From Epiperipatus broadwayi (taxonomy: Eukaryota; Onychophora; Udeonychophora; Euonychophora; Peripatidae): a DNA stretch of 64,000 nucleotides. Position 1 is the stretch's first letter, and each line of letters begins with the position of its first letter. The notes under the pieces were generated by a model. It saw only the letters and a program-made list of their open reading frames with translations. It ran no database searches and was not told the origin of the DNA. This document shows, in pieces, positions 21,556 through 34,739 of this stretch. The DNA lies in NCBI GenBank assembly GCA_028023455.1, contig JAQFVV010012512.1:1408413-1472412 (forward strand), in the 5' to 3' direction. A program made the translations under genes and the position numbers.

Positions 21556-22833
21556 ACTTAATATTGGTTTAATCGGTTTAGTTGAACCCGCAGAGCTATC
21601 ATTCACTGATCTTGATCACATGGTTTTTAATTATTTGAGAAAAGGAATTCAGTAAGTTATTATATTTAGTTATTAAAAAGTTATTCCTAGTTTTTAAATT
21701 TTAATGTTTATAATAGTTATTGAGTGTATAAAGGTTCTGTAAAACTGCTAAATAGAGTTGTTAATTTGAGTATATATTAAGAGCTGTTTTGTCCATTCAA
21801 ATTCGGGTAGTGGTAAAATCCCTCTCACTGACCCAAGTATATTTTGTATAATGATCATTGAGTGTTTGAACCCTGAGAGGAATTAATTGTTAAGCTTCAA
21901 GATAGAATTTGAATTTGTGGTAAATTTTATTGCTAGTTATTTATTATAGTTGGACTTGAAAATAGATTACTTTCACTGTTTATGAAAGTCAACCAACTTT
22001 AAGGTATAAATTATACATTTTTTTTGGTCATAAAAATGTAAAGCTTGTTTTAACTTTATGATAAATATTCTGGTTTGGTTAATCTTGGAATCTCTTTTTA
22101 TTTTCGTACCATTTAATACTATATTATTGTATAGTTTAAGATTTCAGTCTTCATCATTATCATTGTTCTTCAATTTCATCTTGATTATTCTTTTATTTGT
22201 TCATTCTCATTCTGCATTAATTCATTGCCATAATCAATTAATCATACATTAACTTTTATTCTTTTAGCATCTTAACTATTCATTAACTCTTATTCTATCA
22301 TCATCTTCATCATTCATTATTCTCATACATCTTCATTCTTTTCTCTTCATTCCTAGACTCATTTCATTCTACTATTTAATTATTACTTATTTTCATCATC
22401 CATTTAGTCATCTACATCATAATTTACTTATTATTTCATTTATAATTTTAATTTCATAATCATTTCAGATATATAATTATTTGTTATTTATTAGTTTGCT
22501 GAATATCAAATTTAGCTCATCACATTTTGTTTGTGTAGATTTCAAAGCTGGTTTGACCAGAAGTTATTATCTTTATTAATCATCTTGTGATTTTTTTTGA
22601 TCTATAGTTTCATGCTAGTTTTATTCAATAAAGAAATCATCTCATTAGTTTAACATTTTTGTTGTTTCTTTATGCTTGTATTCTTGATTATTCAGGTAAT
22701 GAAAGTTAGAAGGGGTGAATTTGGTGCCATGAAATGCACAGACAGATTCGTATATGATTCCAGCATTCAAAGAGAAGTACATAAAGGTGGATTATAGTGC
22801 CAAATGTGAGTCTAGATTAGTTGATCCAAAGAG
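21556..22833 (+). repeat. Left terminal direct repeat
   Basis: It starts acttaatattggtttaatcgg and ends gttgatccaaagag. It carries about 27 bp (near 21590) that the right copy lacks. Its last 110 bp already contain the first units of the following array. It is strikingly rich in CATTCATT/TCATC words at 22130-22470. Confidence 0.75.
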
Positions 22834-23110
22834 GAGCTAACATAGGATGAATATAGTGCCATTAATGTGTGGGCCTGATTGTCCAGTTGATGACGACTAG
22901 CTGTAGTTATGTCACATAGGATGATTATGGCACCATCAACGTGTAGGCCCAATTGTCCCGTTGATGATGGCTAGCTGTAGCTAGGGCACATAGGATGATT
23001 TTGACGCCATCAACTTTGGGGCACGATTCATTTATGCTTGTTAGATTAGTGAAGATCACATAGGATGATTATGGTGCCAAAGCATGTAAGCTGATTGTTT
23101 GGAGGTTGCA
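22720..23110 (+). repeat. Tandem array, unit about 73 bp, containing TGGTGCCA-like words
   Basis: Units begin cacataggatgattatgg and continue with a TGCCA or CGCCA word, a phrase like tcaacgtgtaggcc, and ttgatgatggctagctg. Clear units start at about 22840, 22913, 22987 and 23057, with two more diverged ones at about 22720 and 22780. Each repeats a word resembling an LTR-element primer-binding site (TGGTGCC). Confidence 0.65.
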
Positions 23111-23780
23111 GGATATAATATAGAGTGGGTAAAACAGTTTGAAGGATGATTGCTAGATATAGCAAGTAAAAATAGGATAATATGGCATCCCAAAAACATG
23201 TGGCTCAATGTGTTTATGATTGTTGGTGATAAAGTTATCTTTAGAATTTTGTTGCCTAAGACATGTGTGATCCCTATGATTAAAGCAGTTATTATTGTTT
23301 GAGATGTAGTTATTTTAAAAGAGTTGTAAGTATGATTTAATCAGTGTGATCAAGTTGTGAATGATATTTCTCAAGTTAATAAATAATACTAGCTTAAGGT
23401 TATGTGGATGATCCTCACTGAAATCAGTTTTAGAAAGGATTATAAATAAAATATGTGGTTTACTTTTGGGTAAATAAATAATATGATTATAAAATAAAAT
23501 ATCTTCGATAGCAATATGTTAAATGGTGGTAATATTGGCATAAGATTTGCAACATGATTAAAGTTGCACATTGATGTAGGCATATGAAGTTAAGACAGTT
23601 GGATGAAGTATATATTATTTAGCATATGGTCAAGTGTTTTTTTTCTTCTTGTGTGAACTTATGTGGAATTGTGGGTCGATGGAAGGTGGTGGTGTTGATA
23701 TATATGCACGGTTACATTAAATTAGTCCAATTCAAATTAGATATTATAGATATTTAAGAAAATACTTCATAGATTGCAAA

Positions 23781-25080
23781 ATGAGTAAGACTAAAGAAAA
23801 AGAGTTAGAAGAAGATGTAAGTTTGAAGAGTTCTGGAAATAATAGAGATTTTAATATTTTAATGAAATTTATGCAGGAAATGAAAGAAGATATGAATCAA
23901 ATAAATAAAAAATTTGATGATAATATAGAGGATATGAATCAAATGAAATAAGATATGAGTCAAAGGATAGATCAAATGAATAAAAAATTAGATGATAGTA
24001 AAGGGAATATGAATAAAAAATTTGATGATAACTTGGAAAACATGAAATGTATTTGGATAGTAGATTCAATAGAAATGAGGAGGATTTAAAAGCATTAAAA
24101 GAGGACATGAGGGTGCAAAATGTTGAAATGATTGATGACAAAATTCAGGCGTATTATCAGTTAACTCAAAAAAAGTTAAAGATCCATAGAGATATTTTTA
24201 ATATCAAGTGCAAAGGGAAGAGATAAATAGTAGAATAACTGAGTTAAATGAAAGGTTATCTCATAATGAAGGAGATAATAAAGAGAGATTTTGTCAGCTG
24301 GAAGACAAAATAAAAATTTCTAATGATCAGATGGAAGAACAGTTGAAAGTTTCTAATGAGAAAATTTGGAGTTGTATTACAAATCTTGATTCTTAGATAC
24401 AGGACATCAAGAAAGAGTATGTTGATAAGGGTGTAAAAAATGATTTTAATTCTAGTAAATTCAAAGAAAAAATTAAGAAAGTAGGATTGAAATAAATGAG
24501 TATTGTAAAAAGGAAATAATAGCTAGCCATAAGATTGAATATAGGATAGATGAGCATTTAAGTAAGATGCCTAACAAAATTGATGAACATAATATAAGGA
24601 GGATAATCTTCAAAGATGAGAATTTCTTAATACAAGATGAAGTAGAAACTCATTTTAAGAAAAAACAGCATTCTTAACTTTGTTGATAAAAGAAAGGTAA
24701 GATTAAATAAGATGACTTTTTGTAAAATGAAACCAAAGATGAAAATGAATGTAGGTAGTTCATTTGATTGTGAAGAAGGAATTTTAAAAAGTCTCAAACT
24801 AAGATGTAAAATGAAAAATATTTTGCATTCACCTAGTATATATGATCAGTATTTGCTTAGTCAAAACCCCATTGAAAATGATAAAAGAAATGGCAAATTG
24901 AAGCTATTTGTCAGTCAAAATGTATTATTTGATTTGATGGACATAAATAAAATCATGCAGATTAATAATAAAATTCATTGTAAAATAAAAACTGTTCTTC
25001 CAGAAAAATTTATTTTGATTGATTTAGGGAACAATAATGGAAAAAGAAATGCTTTTCAGGAAACACTAATTGTAAATTGA
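23781..25080 (+). pseudogene. Coiled-coil, gag-like pseudogene
   Basis: The frame starts MSKTKEKELEEDVSLK at 23781. It continues with repeated MNQ.NKK.DD and LNERLSHNEG-type heptads, then QLEDKIKISNDQMEEQ (24208-24396), forming a long predicted coiled coil. A further open piece at 24712-25080 contains NGKLKLFVSQNVLFDL and may come from a later part of the polyprotein. Several stops and frameshifts separate the pieces. N-terminal coiled coils are common in LTR-element Gag proteins, which is the basis for the call together with its position after the left repeat. No zinc knuckle is seen. Confidence 0.4.
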
Positions 25081-28000
25081 AGATTAGCTTTTATGAATTG
25101 ATTTTATGTAATTCATTAGAATTTTGTAAGAAATTATTTTGTGATAAAGTTAAGAATAAGATGAAATTTGTTACTAATCAGGTGAACATTTTGAATTATT
25201 GTAATATTCAGCAAAAAGCAGTAATAAATGAAAGATTCGATGTAAAATGAAGTATGTTTTTAAGTTAAAAGGTTTATCTGAATCAAGATAAATAGCAGAG
25301 GAGAATTTTTTTAAGAGAATTAAATTTGAATTTAAGTGGAAGTGATAAAGCTGATTTTAACTTAATTAATTGTGCATATTATTTTAGACATACTATGTAT
25401 CATAACAAAATATGTAGTGAGTAATATTCTTTAATAATTGCTAATAAAGCAAACATGTATCTTTGATAAAATGAATATAATAAAAATAGTATTTACAAGT
25501 AGTTGATAAGGTGAATATGTTCTTTATAATGTGGTAATCTAAAATGTGTATTGTGTAATATTGTTTAACCTATGTTACATTAAATGATGGTTAAAGGAAT
25601 ATATATTAAATTTAAAATTTTGTTTTCTATGAGGGGGGGTATTGTGACCTTTTGTTTAGGTCCCTGTATTAAATAATTCAAAATTTTAAATCATAAAAAT
25701 ATATTTGGCATGAAAATCTTAGAAAGTGTTTTTAAATAAACTGTTTTGGATGCACTAGGAAATCTTAAGTAGAGAGATTTCAAACCCAATGTAGGTTTGA
25801 AACTAGGGATAAAATAACAATTTAAAAGTATTGTTATTAATTGGGAGATAAATATATTGCTATTTTATTATTGTTGAATAGCAATTGAAATAAATAAACA
25901 AATTAAATTTGTAAATATTGTAAAATGAATTGTTATAGTTAATTCTTAAGCATATTTTTTTAGTGAATTGAAAATAGATTTTGATATTATGGGTAGTTAT
26001 TAAAAACAAAGCCAGGTGGGGTAATATTAATATATTCACACTAAGATTATTAGTTCATTTGTTTCCACAATGCTTTGTAATACACGCTATATATAATTTA
26101 ACAATGTTGTAGGGGGGTGATTAAGAAAAAGAGAATCAGAATCAATAGACTTCAACTCTAATCTTATAAAATAAGGAAGAAACAGCTGAAGAATCTGAAA
26201 ATTTTGGAATCTAATTGAATGGGATTAGAAAATATTGTTTCTGTAAAATGATTGAATAGAAATCTGAATTTCAACACTATTTTTCCGTCGATTGATAGTT
26301 CCTGAAAGTCATACTGAAGAGGAAATGGAAACCTTGTGGATAAAAACTTACTTCCATAAATATTACTTCAAGCCCACTACAATTAAAAAAAAGTAAGATT
26401 TTGCTTTTATTTTGTTCATATTTTTAAATTCTCAGATTTAAAAATGACGTGAAAATTATTGACATTTAAAAGAAAGAGCTGATAATATTTATTTTTTTTT
26501 GCACCACTCTTATTATCCAGCAGAAGAATACTGTACTTGTAAATTATAATTTCAATAAAATAATTTTGAAGAAAAACGTCAAAAGATAAAATAAACAAAT
26601 CAAAAAAAAGTCATTTTTGAATCATCTGGTTTTTAATAAAGTAAAAGATAATTGCATAATTTTATTCTCTATTCTGTCTTAAGAAATAAAACTCATCTGC
26701 TAATTTTTCTTAGTGCCAATTTGGGAATGATAAAAATAGAAAGTTACAGAGTAATTAAAAATGCCAAGGAAATTGTATTTATAATTGGATAAATTATTCT
26801 TAGTATTGCTAAACAGTTATTACTTTGTCAATGGAAATATAATAAAATAAATCTTTACTTTTAAAATTTTACAGTGCAATGCTCATAAATAAGATTTTAA
26901 AAAAATGTCTAATAAATGTCACAGTTACTTAAAGTGTTACAAATATTACTGTGGAGAAAAGAATAAAATCAATAAAGAATTTTAAAAAAAAGTTAAATAT
27001 GCCAATTGTAGTAAAATTCTAAAGTCATTTTAAAGAAAAATTATCTGGATTAAAACATGAATAAACCAATTTTAATTATACTACACTTGAAATGTTTAAA
27101 TCTTGTCTCACTATGTTAATATCAAATAAAGTGATAAATGTATTTAAAAAGTTTGTTTTGAAGATCATAATAACCTATAAAGTTATTTTATTTTCACTAT
27201 GTTGACATCAGTATGTAAACCAATAAATGATTTTTTTATTTCCTTTGGAAAAATGTTTAAATATTGTCTTATGTTAGCATCGAATAGGATAATCATAAAA
27301 AAATATATATGCATTACTTGAGAATGGTTGCTCATCATAATATCAGTTCTTATCATTTTAACTCACAAGGTTGAAATAACTTGGATGAATAGGACAAAAT
27401 CTAAGGGGAGAAAATGTTTGTTTATTTATTTTTTATTATTGCTATGTTAGTTTATAATATTTATGTCATGTGTTATTTGGGAATTTTGTTTTTAAACATA
27501 TATGTTTTATTGTGGTATCAAATATATATTGAGTTAAAGAGAAAAAGATGTGTAAAATATATACATCTATTACATGTATTTTTTATTTTTCCAGTTAAGG
27601 GAAAACATAATATTATATATTGTTCATCTAGACAGAGAGAAAGAGAGATTTATATCTCATTTTTTTAAACAGATTTTAATATTTTATTGAAGAATGAACA
27701 AACAGATATTTTATCAAAGATATACTATAATAACCAAATTGTTTTCTTCTATGAAAAAAAAATTGATATAAGTTTTTTTTTCCATTTCTCAATTTTGTAT
27801 AGGAATGAACTTGTCCACTTTGAATACAAATGCAGGTTGATCTTTATTGTTTAAATGCATTGTGCTTGCTATAACAAAAGTATAATTGTTATTTCAAAAT
27901 AATTAATGATCATTTGACATATATTTTGGTTTGTCTATTATTATATTAATAGTTCTGCATTGTGAAATGGAATATGTATATCTCCACTTGTATTGTTGGT

Positions 28001-29421
28001 GTTATTTTGCCTTGCCATAGTATTGAGAAGGATTTGTGATAGCTTTTAGCTGATAAGTATGTGCCACCTACTCTGGCATCAAATAAAATATTAGTAATAA
28101 TAGTGAGCATGGGCTGATGGAGAATCACCCATTGCTGATTCCATGGGAGGATAGTATGGTCGAGGCTGAGTAATAATTAATGCATAGTTAGCATAATTCA
28201 TCACAAAAGAGCATTACCATGGTCTGAATTCTATTTTTTCCATGATGAGCAAAACTCACATGTGTATACCTATAGAGAGGTATTAGAATTAGCCATATTA
28301 TTATACAACTATCATGTTGCTTTGTAGAGCCTCCCTTTATTGTTAAATCCCTGATGAGGTTATAGAATTAGTTTTCCACCGTGTATGGTGAAGTTTCGTA
28401 TTTCAAAATCATACAGAAAGGATAAGATAATGTTAGATTAAGGGACACTGGTCTATCTATAGTCTTTGCCTAATTGGAATAGTGTCTTATGATGTTGTAG
28501 GATCTTCATCAGTTATAGACAAACCCAATCAAAATCTAGTAATGATTGTAGAACTTTTAGATGTAAGAGCAAGAAATGCACATGGGTAGTGTGGATTTAT
28601 CTTTACAAAGTAGTGATTCACTAATGGATTGATAAGATCAGTTAAATATTCAATAATTAGGTTGTGGACATAGGTAATGTTCAGTGTCATATGTGCCTTT
28701 GACTTATGATGTCTGTTCCCACATCAATATAATGAATCTTTTCATATTAAAATATATTAATACATTAATTGTGCTGCATATGATAATTGCTCTTATCATA
28801 TTTCGACAAATTAAATAGTTACAGTTCAATGCACTAAATCATAACTTCAAGTTTTAGAATTAGAAAGTTGGGTATATCCCAAAGACCTAAGTATGTCTTG
28901 TTTATAATTTAAATGCTAATTTAGCTTCAATAAAGTTTAAATTATTTTGTTCTATGAGATAGAATAATTATATAAATGTAGCCAGTAATAAGAGTGATAC
29001 TATGGATATCCCTGTATTAGTTGGTGTTATTTACTATGTGTATAAATAATGGAGGATACACATTATTGTCCATCCTTGAGTTTATATAATGTATTGGTCT
29101 TGTTTCAGACAATGTGTCTGAAATAAATTTTGTAAATATTGTAAATAAAGCTTGTCGTGTTTAAAAATTTATTTAGTTGCCTGTAGTCTTATTGCTAATC
29201 ACCATATACACACTATTATTGTTATTGCTATCGACATATCAGAGGATTTCATATTGAAATCATCATCGACCAATATAATAAAATTAACTATATGTTGGTA
29301 TATCATAATAATTTTGTTAGGCCTTATGATTTATGAGTACATCTAAGGCATCATAACTTAATAATCCAAATGATATTATCCTAGAGTATATATTATTTAA
29401 GTGATATACTAAAAGATAAAC
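25081..29421. other. Gene-free interior of the direct-repeat element
   Basis: AT-rich. A fragment at about 25280-25430 reads LSGSDKADFNLINCAYYF and may be coding debris. The frame at 27414-27668 is hydrophobic but made of AT-rich codons and has no homolog in the window. G-runs at 25627 and 26110 resemble polypurine tracts. Otherwise I see nothing. Confidence 0.35.
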
Positions 29422-30679
29422 ACTTAATATTTGTTTAATCGGTTTAGTTGAACACATGGTTTTTAATTATTTGAGAAAAGCAATTTGGCAAGTTATTATA
29501 TTTAGTTAGTAAAAAGTTATTCCTAATTCTTAAATTTTAATGTTTATAATATTTATTGAGTGTATAAAGGTTCTGTAGAACTGCTAAATAGAGTTGTTAA
29601 TTTGAGTTTATATTAAGAGCTGTTTTGTGCATTCTATTCGGGCAGTGGTAAAATCCCTCTCACTGACCCAAGTATATTTTGTATGATGATCTTTAAGTGT
29701 TTGAACCCTGAGAATTATTTGTTAAGTTTCAAGGTATAATTTGAATTTGTGGTAAATTTTATAGCTAGTTATTTATTATAGTTAGACTTGAAAATAGATT
29801 ACTTTCACTGTTTATGAAAGTCAACCAACTTTAACGTATAAATTATACATTTTTTTGTCATAAGAATGTATAGCTTGTTTTAACTTTATGATAAATATTC
29901 TGGTTTGATCATGCTTTGAATCTCTCTCTTTACTTAGCTTATCTTCGTATCATTTAATACAATATTAATTTATAATTTAAGATTTCAGTCTCCATCATTA
30001 ACATTGTTCTTCAATTTCATCTTGATCGTTCTTTTATTTGTTCATTCTCATTCGGCATTAATTCATTATCATAATCGATTAAACATACATTAATTTTTAT
30101 TCTTCTAGCACCTTAACTATTCATTAACTTTTATTCTATCATCATCTTAATCATTCATTTTCTCATACATCTTCATTCTTTTCTCTTCATTCTTAGACTC
30201 ATTTCATTCTACTATTTAATTATTACTTATTTTCATCATCCATTTAGTCATCTACATCATAATTTACTTATTATTTCATTTATAATTTTAATTTCATAAT
30301 CATTTCAGATATATAATTATTTGTTATTTATTAGTTTGCTGAATATCAAATTTAGCTCATCACATTTTGTTTGTGTGGATTTGAAAGCTGGTTTAATCAG
30401 AAGTTATTATCTTTATTAATCATCTTGTGATTTTTTTTTAGATGTATAGTTTCATGCTAGTTTTGTTCAATAAAAGGAATCATCTCATTAGTTTAACATT
30501 TTTGCTGTTTCTTTATGCTTGTATTCTTGATTATTTGGGTAGTGAAAGTTACAAAGGCCGGATTTGGTGCCATGAAATGCGCAGACAGATTCGTATATGA
30601 TTTCAGCGTTCAAAGAGAAGGACATAAAGGCGGATTATGGCCCCAGACGTGAGTCTAGATTAGTTGCTGATCCAAAGAG
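29422..30679 (+). repeat. Right terminal direct repeat
   Basis: Copy of 21556-22833 with small deletions and scattered substitutions. It ends gctgatccaaagaga, after which unit B sequence begins within about 15 bp. Confidence 0.75.
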
Positions 30680-30800
30680 AAGGTCCCAATATATATATAT
30701 GTTTCTGAGTGTAAATTAAAATGAGATTCAAATGTAATAAATGCTGCTTAGTCAGACTGTATATTACAACTTTTTAAAAGAAGTATTTTTGCAGAAAAAA

Positions 30801-30836
30801 TATATAAAAATGTCATTTGAAAAAAAGGTAATTCAT
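30801..30836 (+). promoter_or_regulatory. TATA leader of unit B
   Basis: TATATAAAA at 30801 with an ATTCATTC initiator-like stretch about 30 bp on. The competing splice-donor reading here is AG followed by GTAATT at 828-833 of the 30 kb block, weaker than in A and C. Confidence 0.45.
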
Positions 30837-30871
30837 TCATTTATTTAAAAAAAATGGGAGAACTAAGCAAG

Positions 30872-30985
30872 ATGAACTCGGAATCTACAAAAACTGATTT
30901 ACCAGAATTAAGATTAGTATGAACATTAGCAGACTGATAATTTAGTTGTTCTCTGCTAGCAGCTTCTAATTAATTTGTTACTAGA
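30872..30985 (+). pseudogene. Broken copy of the membrane micropeptide, unit B
   Basis: The start aligns with 43340. The peptide MNSESTKTDLPELRLV is followed by TGA where unit C has TCA. Later codons have further stops. Confidence 0.5.
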
Positions 30986-31555
30986 AGGCTTAGGAAACAT
31001 ATTCTGTTAAGCTTTTTACACAGTTAAGTTAAATAAATTTTTGTTTTTTATTTAAGCCTCAAATGACTGATTTATCTATCCAACATATAAACTCCATCTT
31101 GACAGCTTTTTTTGTTGTTGTTGTTCTTTCTTGTTTTAAATCTATTTCATTTTTAATTTTAAAATAAAAATTTCATTAAAAAAATAATGATATAACCCCA
31201 CAAATTTTATATTACATTAAACCGCAACAATTAACTTTTGGAACGTTTATTATATATATATATATATAAAGACACTACAACTAGATATGTATTATAAATT
31301 TATTTATACTAATTTTAAAATATCGGCATCAAAATCGCGTTTTTATAGTAATTCCTTCACTACATATTAGATTAAAATACATTTTTGTATTAGCTCTGTA
31401 AGAAAAGTTTATATCATCAACAACCCCTATTTAAATTTATGCAAATTTGCTTTCATTATAAAATTAGTAAATTCACTCGACAATCTAAACGAGCAGTATA
31501 ATAAAAAAAAATTTTCCTGAGATTGAATACGAAATTCAATTGCTTAATTAGTGCT

Positions 31556-32059
31556 ATGGCAGAAGAAAAAAGCGATAAAGATTTAGTTACTGAAAAGCAT
31601 TCAGAAAAGGAAGCCGAAAAGGCTGCAAACCTTCTTGATGAATGGCGTTCAATTCCTGTAAGTAAAAGTCCCTTGGAACTGTTTACTGAGTGGTGTGAAA
31701 CGGCTGAAAAAAGAGATCCTACAGAATTTATTAAAGATATGATTGGGCAATATAAACTACGAATGTTAAAGGATACTTACTATGGTATATATCGTTATTA
31801 TCTCAAAGAAAAATTCACTTCTGAACGTAACCTTGTACTAGCTTATTATTCCTTCTTAATTCTAGTTTCAGATTTACCTTCTACTGAAATTACATTTGAA
31901 AAGATATGCGAAGAAGCCACTCCATTGATATGCCGAAATTTTCAATTATCTAAATTTCTGATAATGAGGGACTATATAATTGACCGTATAGGTACTAAGG
32001 ATATACTGTTATACATCAAAGGAGCAAGAACTGCGGCAGACACTAGGAAATTTTTTTAA
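31556..32059 (+). CDS. Unrecognised 167-residue protein, paralog B
   Basis: Paralog of 6436-6939, same length, same start context, and the same closing RKFF. It is about 74% identical to paralog A in protein, but the differences are concentrated. Residues 11-52 differ at roughly half of positions, with LVTEKHSEKEAEKAANLLDE replacing the A sequence. Residues 104-134 differ at about half, with CEEATPLICRNF replacing CKDASGWISRKF. Residues 64-103 are identical, with a single silent base change. Comparing codons in the first block, I count about 23 amino-acid-changing codons against 3 silent ones. Flanking non-coding DNA is about 95% identical. The protein is probably intracellular and helical. 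Function unknown. The TATA leader is 0.7 kb upstream. Confidence 0.78.
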   Translation: MAEEKSDKDLVTEKHSEKEAEKAANLLDEWRSIPVSKSPLELFTEWCETAEKRDPTEFIKDMIGQYKLRMLKDTYYGIYRYYLKEKFTSERNLVLAYYSFLILVSDLPSTEITFEKICEEATPLICRNFQLSKFLIMRDYIIDRIGTKDILLYIKGARTAADTRKFF

Positions 32060-33390
32060 TAATCGCTATAACATTTTTGATTTCATTTGTATTTTAATTT
32101 AATAATGATTATCTTTCCATTATTATTTGTGTGGTGAGTTGTATATATTTGTCTATTTGTATTAAATATAAAATATTACGTTTCAAATCCTTTTCGTATT
32201 TCTTTCATTTATCGTCATAATTAATGCTTAAAGTATATGTAAATGTATATTATTCCAGATATTGTCTCAGGTTATTAGCTATATAAAAACGAGCCAACTT
32301 ATTAAAATTGTTAGATAGTATCATTTTTAGCTAATCTTAAGCCAATAAACTAAATCAATAGTGAATAGCTATTAATACATTCGCCATCCAGAAATGGAGA
32401 GAAGGTACAAAATTCGTAATGCTTTCAGCTTCCAACTTTTTTTTATTATTCATAATATGCTTTTAGCCTAAGTTCATTTGTTTTTTAGTTTTTTGCTTTA
32501 TAACAAAAATATTACAAACATTTTAAAAAGACATCATTGTTAAGCTAAGATTTCTATAGACTTTTGCAATGATAAGAAAAGCCAAAGTTGTACAGATCGA
32601 AAATTACCATAGCTTTTACTTTGTGCTATAAGAATTAAAAACAAAGCACAAATATAACAAATATAAGATTCCCACTGAATTTTATAAAAAATAATGAAAA
32701 GTTTACAACAATGCTTTTAAAATTGATATTATCTTGATTAAATAATAATATTCATTAAGGCTGTAGCCTCAATCACATGCGTATAAAATGCGATAGTAGG
32801 GACCTCTACAGGTAAATTCTATCTGAACTTTTTTTGGTTGCCCACAAAAGAACATGGGAAAAAACGTTAATTCACTAAAATTGATCTTGGAATCTATTAC
32901 TCCCAAGTCGAGTGCTTTTTTAACTGTAACAAGTTACGTAGGGCTTCCATGCTTACTAGATGACATTATCTGAGAGTTTAGCAATTTTTTTTAAGCAAAA
33001 TTTTATTTTCTAGCTAAGAATAACTGAATTCCCATGAACAATAGGTTTTGATAATTAGAAATATTGACTGAGGCTTAACTCAAAAGTAAGTTTCTAAGCT
33101 TGTTTAAAATCTGAAAGAAAGAAAAAACAATTTCAAGTTATATTGTTCAAAGTCCAATCATAGATAAATTAAATATCAGATGGATGCACTAATATTGCAA
33201 GATGAGGTCTTTATAAGCTTATAGTATATTAATAATTTTATAATCTCATAAATGTGCGACGTGGATCTTTACGTAAGTTTATATATGTTAATATTATAAT
33301 CTTCGTAAATAACCAATGTTATTAAATATGAAATAATATTTATAATTTCCAATTGGTAGCATTCGATAAAAGTGGGTTTTTTTTGTTCTC
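32060..33390. other. 3' flank of paralog B, no gene seen
   Basis: Counterpart of 6940-8195. It differs from A chiefly by an extra block of about 65 bp near 32750-32815 (ttcattaaggctgtagcc and on). Confidence 0.5.
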
Positions 33391-33397
33391 GTGTGTC

Positions 33398-33470
33398 ATA
33401 GCATCAGCCGGGGCCCGGGACAACTGCTTGTAAAGCAGCTGTCGCTGACTTCTTGACCACCAATGCTTGA
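33398..33470 (-). mobile_element. Short tRNA-like SINE (family 1), unit B copy
   Basis: Same insertion as 8199-8286. The anticodon-arm-like CTGC TTTACAA GCAG and the GATGCT/AGCATTG acceptor-like ends are intact. Imperfect flanking duplication aaaagtgggt / aaaagcgggc. Confidence 0.75.
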
Positions 33471-33474
33471 CAAA

Positions 33475-34735
33475 AGCGGGCTACTTAAATATGATAAATA
33501 ATTAATTGTTTATTATGTCCTAAAGTTATTTTAACAATCTTAAAAATAATATCCTCTTTCTTATCGCTAATAAACTTTCAATCAAACAGGAAATATTCCA
33601 TTTTTATTTAACTTTAATGTGGTTTTAAAATTTAATAATAATTATTAATTTATTTATCTGAAATAATTGGTGTCAAAGTTGTATTTACAGCACTTTTATA
33701 TCTATAAATCAATGAATGCATAACGTCTACTGAAATTCAAATATCAGAGAAAATAAATATATTAAACAAAAACCTCTGGAAGCAGTGACTACTCATATCT
33801 AAGATTTGTGGGGCCATAAAATAAAACGAATATATATATATATGTATATCCATAGACTTGATATAATCGTAAACAAGTATTAGACCTATTGTGATCGAAA
33901 TTTTAACTCAGAAACAAATCTAAATAAACACTAAATTAAACACATTTGCAAACTTCTAAAAAGAAATATATATATATATATTACATTAATCTTACAATTG
34001 GAATAAACTTGTTACTGACGCAAAAAAAAAAAAAAAAAGGGCGCTTTCTTTTCTATTTTTTTATATAATATCAAAGATTTTAGGCTGCCCCAGTGATTAT
34101 TTTTTTGATTAGAATAAATCTGGTCATCATTATAAGGTAAATATGTTTTGTTTTGTTTTTTCATTTTTAAAAACCATCTGTCCAAATATCAGATGATTAG
34201 ACATTGTTTTACAATATGACAAAGAATAATTATCACTTGATGAATAAGCTGATATTATTTTCTCATTTCACTTACTAATAATATAAATTGCTTCAGTTTT
34301 AAGCTTGATTCATTCATTTACAAGTGAAATCCACTGTTTTTATGCTCAAAGATTGTACAATTTACAAGGATAAAGAACGAATTAAAGAAAAAAGAGACAT
34401 TAAGTCATTATATTGAATGCGACCAAAAGTGCTCTCTCCTTATCACTAGTATGTATCTTCTTATCTTGGACATCTGCATGTGCACACAACAGCCAAATGC
34501 TGATGAAACTCTGAAGCACACAGTTATATGAGGAATACAGTGTATAAGTAAAAAAAAAATTGTAAAAATCTCATTATGAATGTTTTAGGGAGAGCTGCAG
34601 TTCCGAAGTGCCTATTCGTGAACTACCACTGTCTGGAAGCTGTTTAATATGCAGTACAGAAATATAATAAAAATAATCATTTGCTATAGTCAACTTAAGA
34701 CATATACTCTATCTTGAGCAGCATTTAACACTTAA
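33475..34735. other. Gene-free, shared with unit A
   Basis: Counterpart of 8290-9690 with several small indels (for example about 50 bp missing near 34020 and near 34420). No coding capacity. Confidence 0.5.
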
Positions 34736-34739
34736 AATT

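Larger units (their letters stand above)
21556..30679 (+). mobile_element. Decayed element with 1.26-kb terminal direct repeats (LTR-type)
   Basis: Direct repeats at 21556-22833 and 29422-30679 enclose 6.6 kb. After the left repeat come a TGGTGCC word, a tandem array, then a plus-strand coiled-coil gag-like pseudogene. I recognise no protease, RT or integrase. A G-run at 25627-25634 followed by TGTGACC looks like a polypurine tract plus LTR start, so the interior may itself contain a second, nested LTR. The element sits exactly between units A and B. Confidence 0.55.

Noticed and set aside
24712-25080. 122-codon frame as a stand-alone gene
   Set aside because: It lies inside a broken retroelement-like coding stretch and starts mid-protein; better read as part of the pseudogene.
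27414-27668. Hydrophobic 84-codon frame as a membrane protein
   Set aside because: Composition is what AT-rich random sequence gives; no second copy or homolog to support it.
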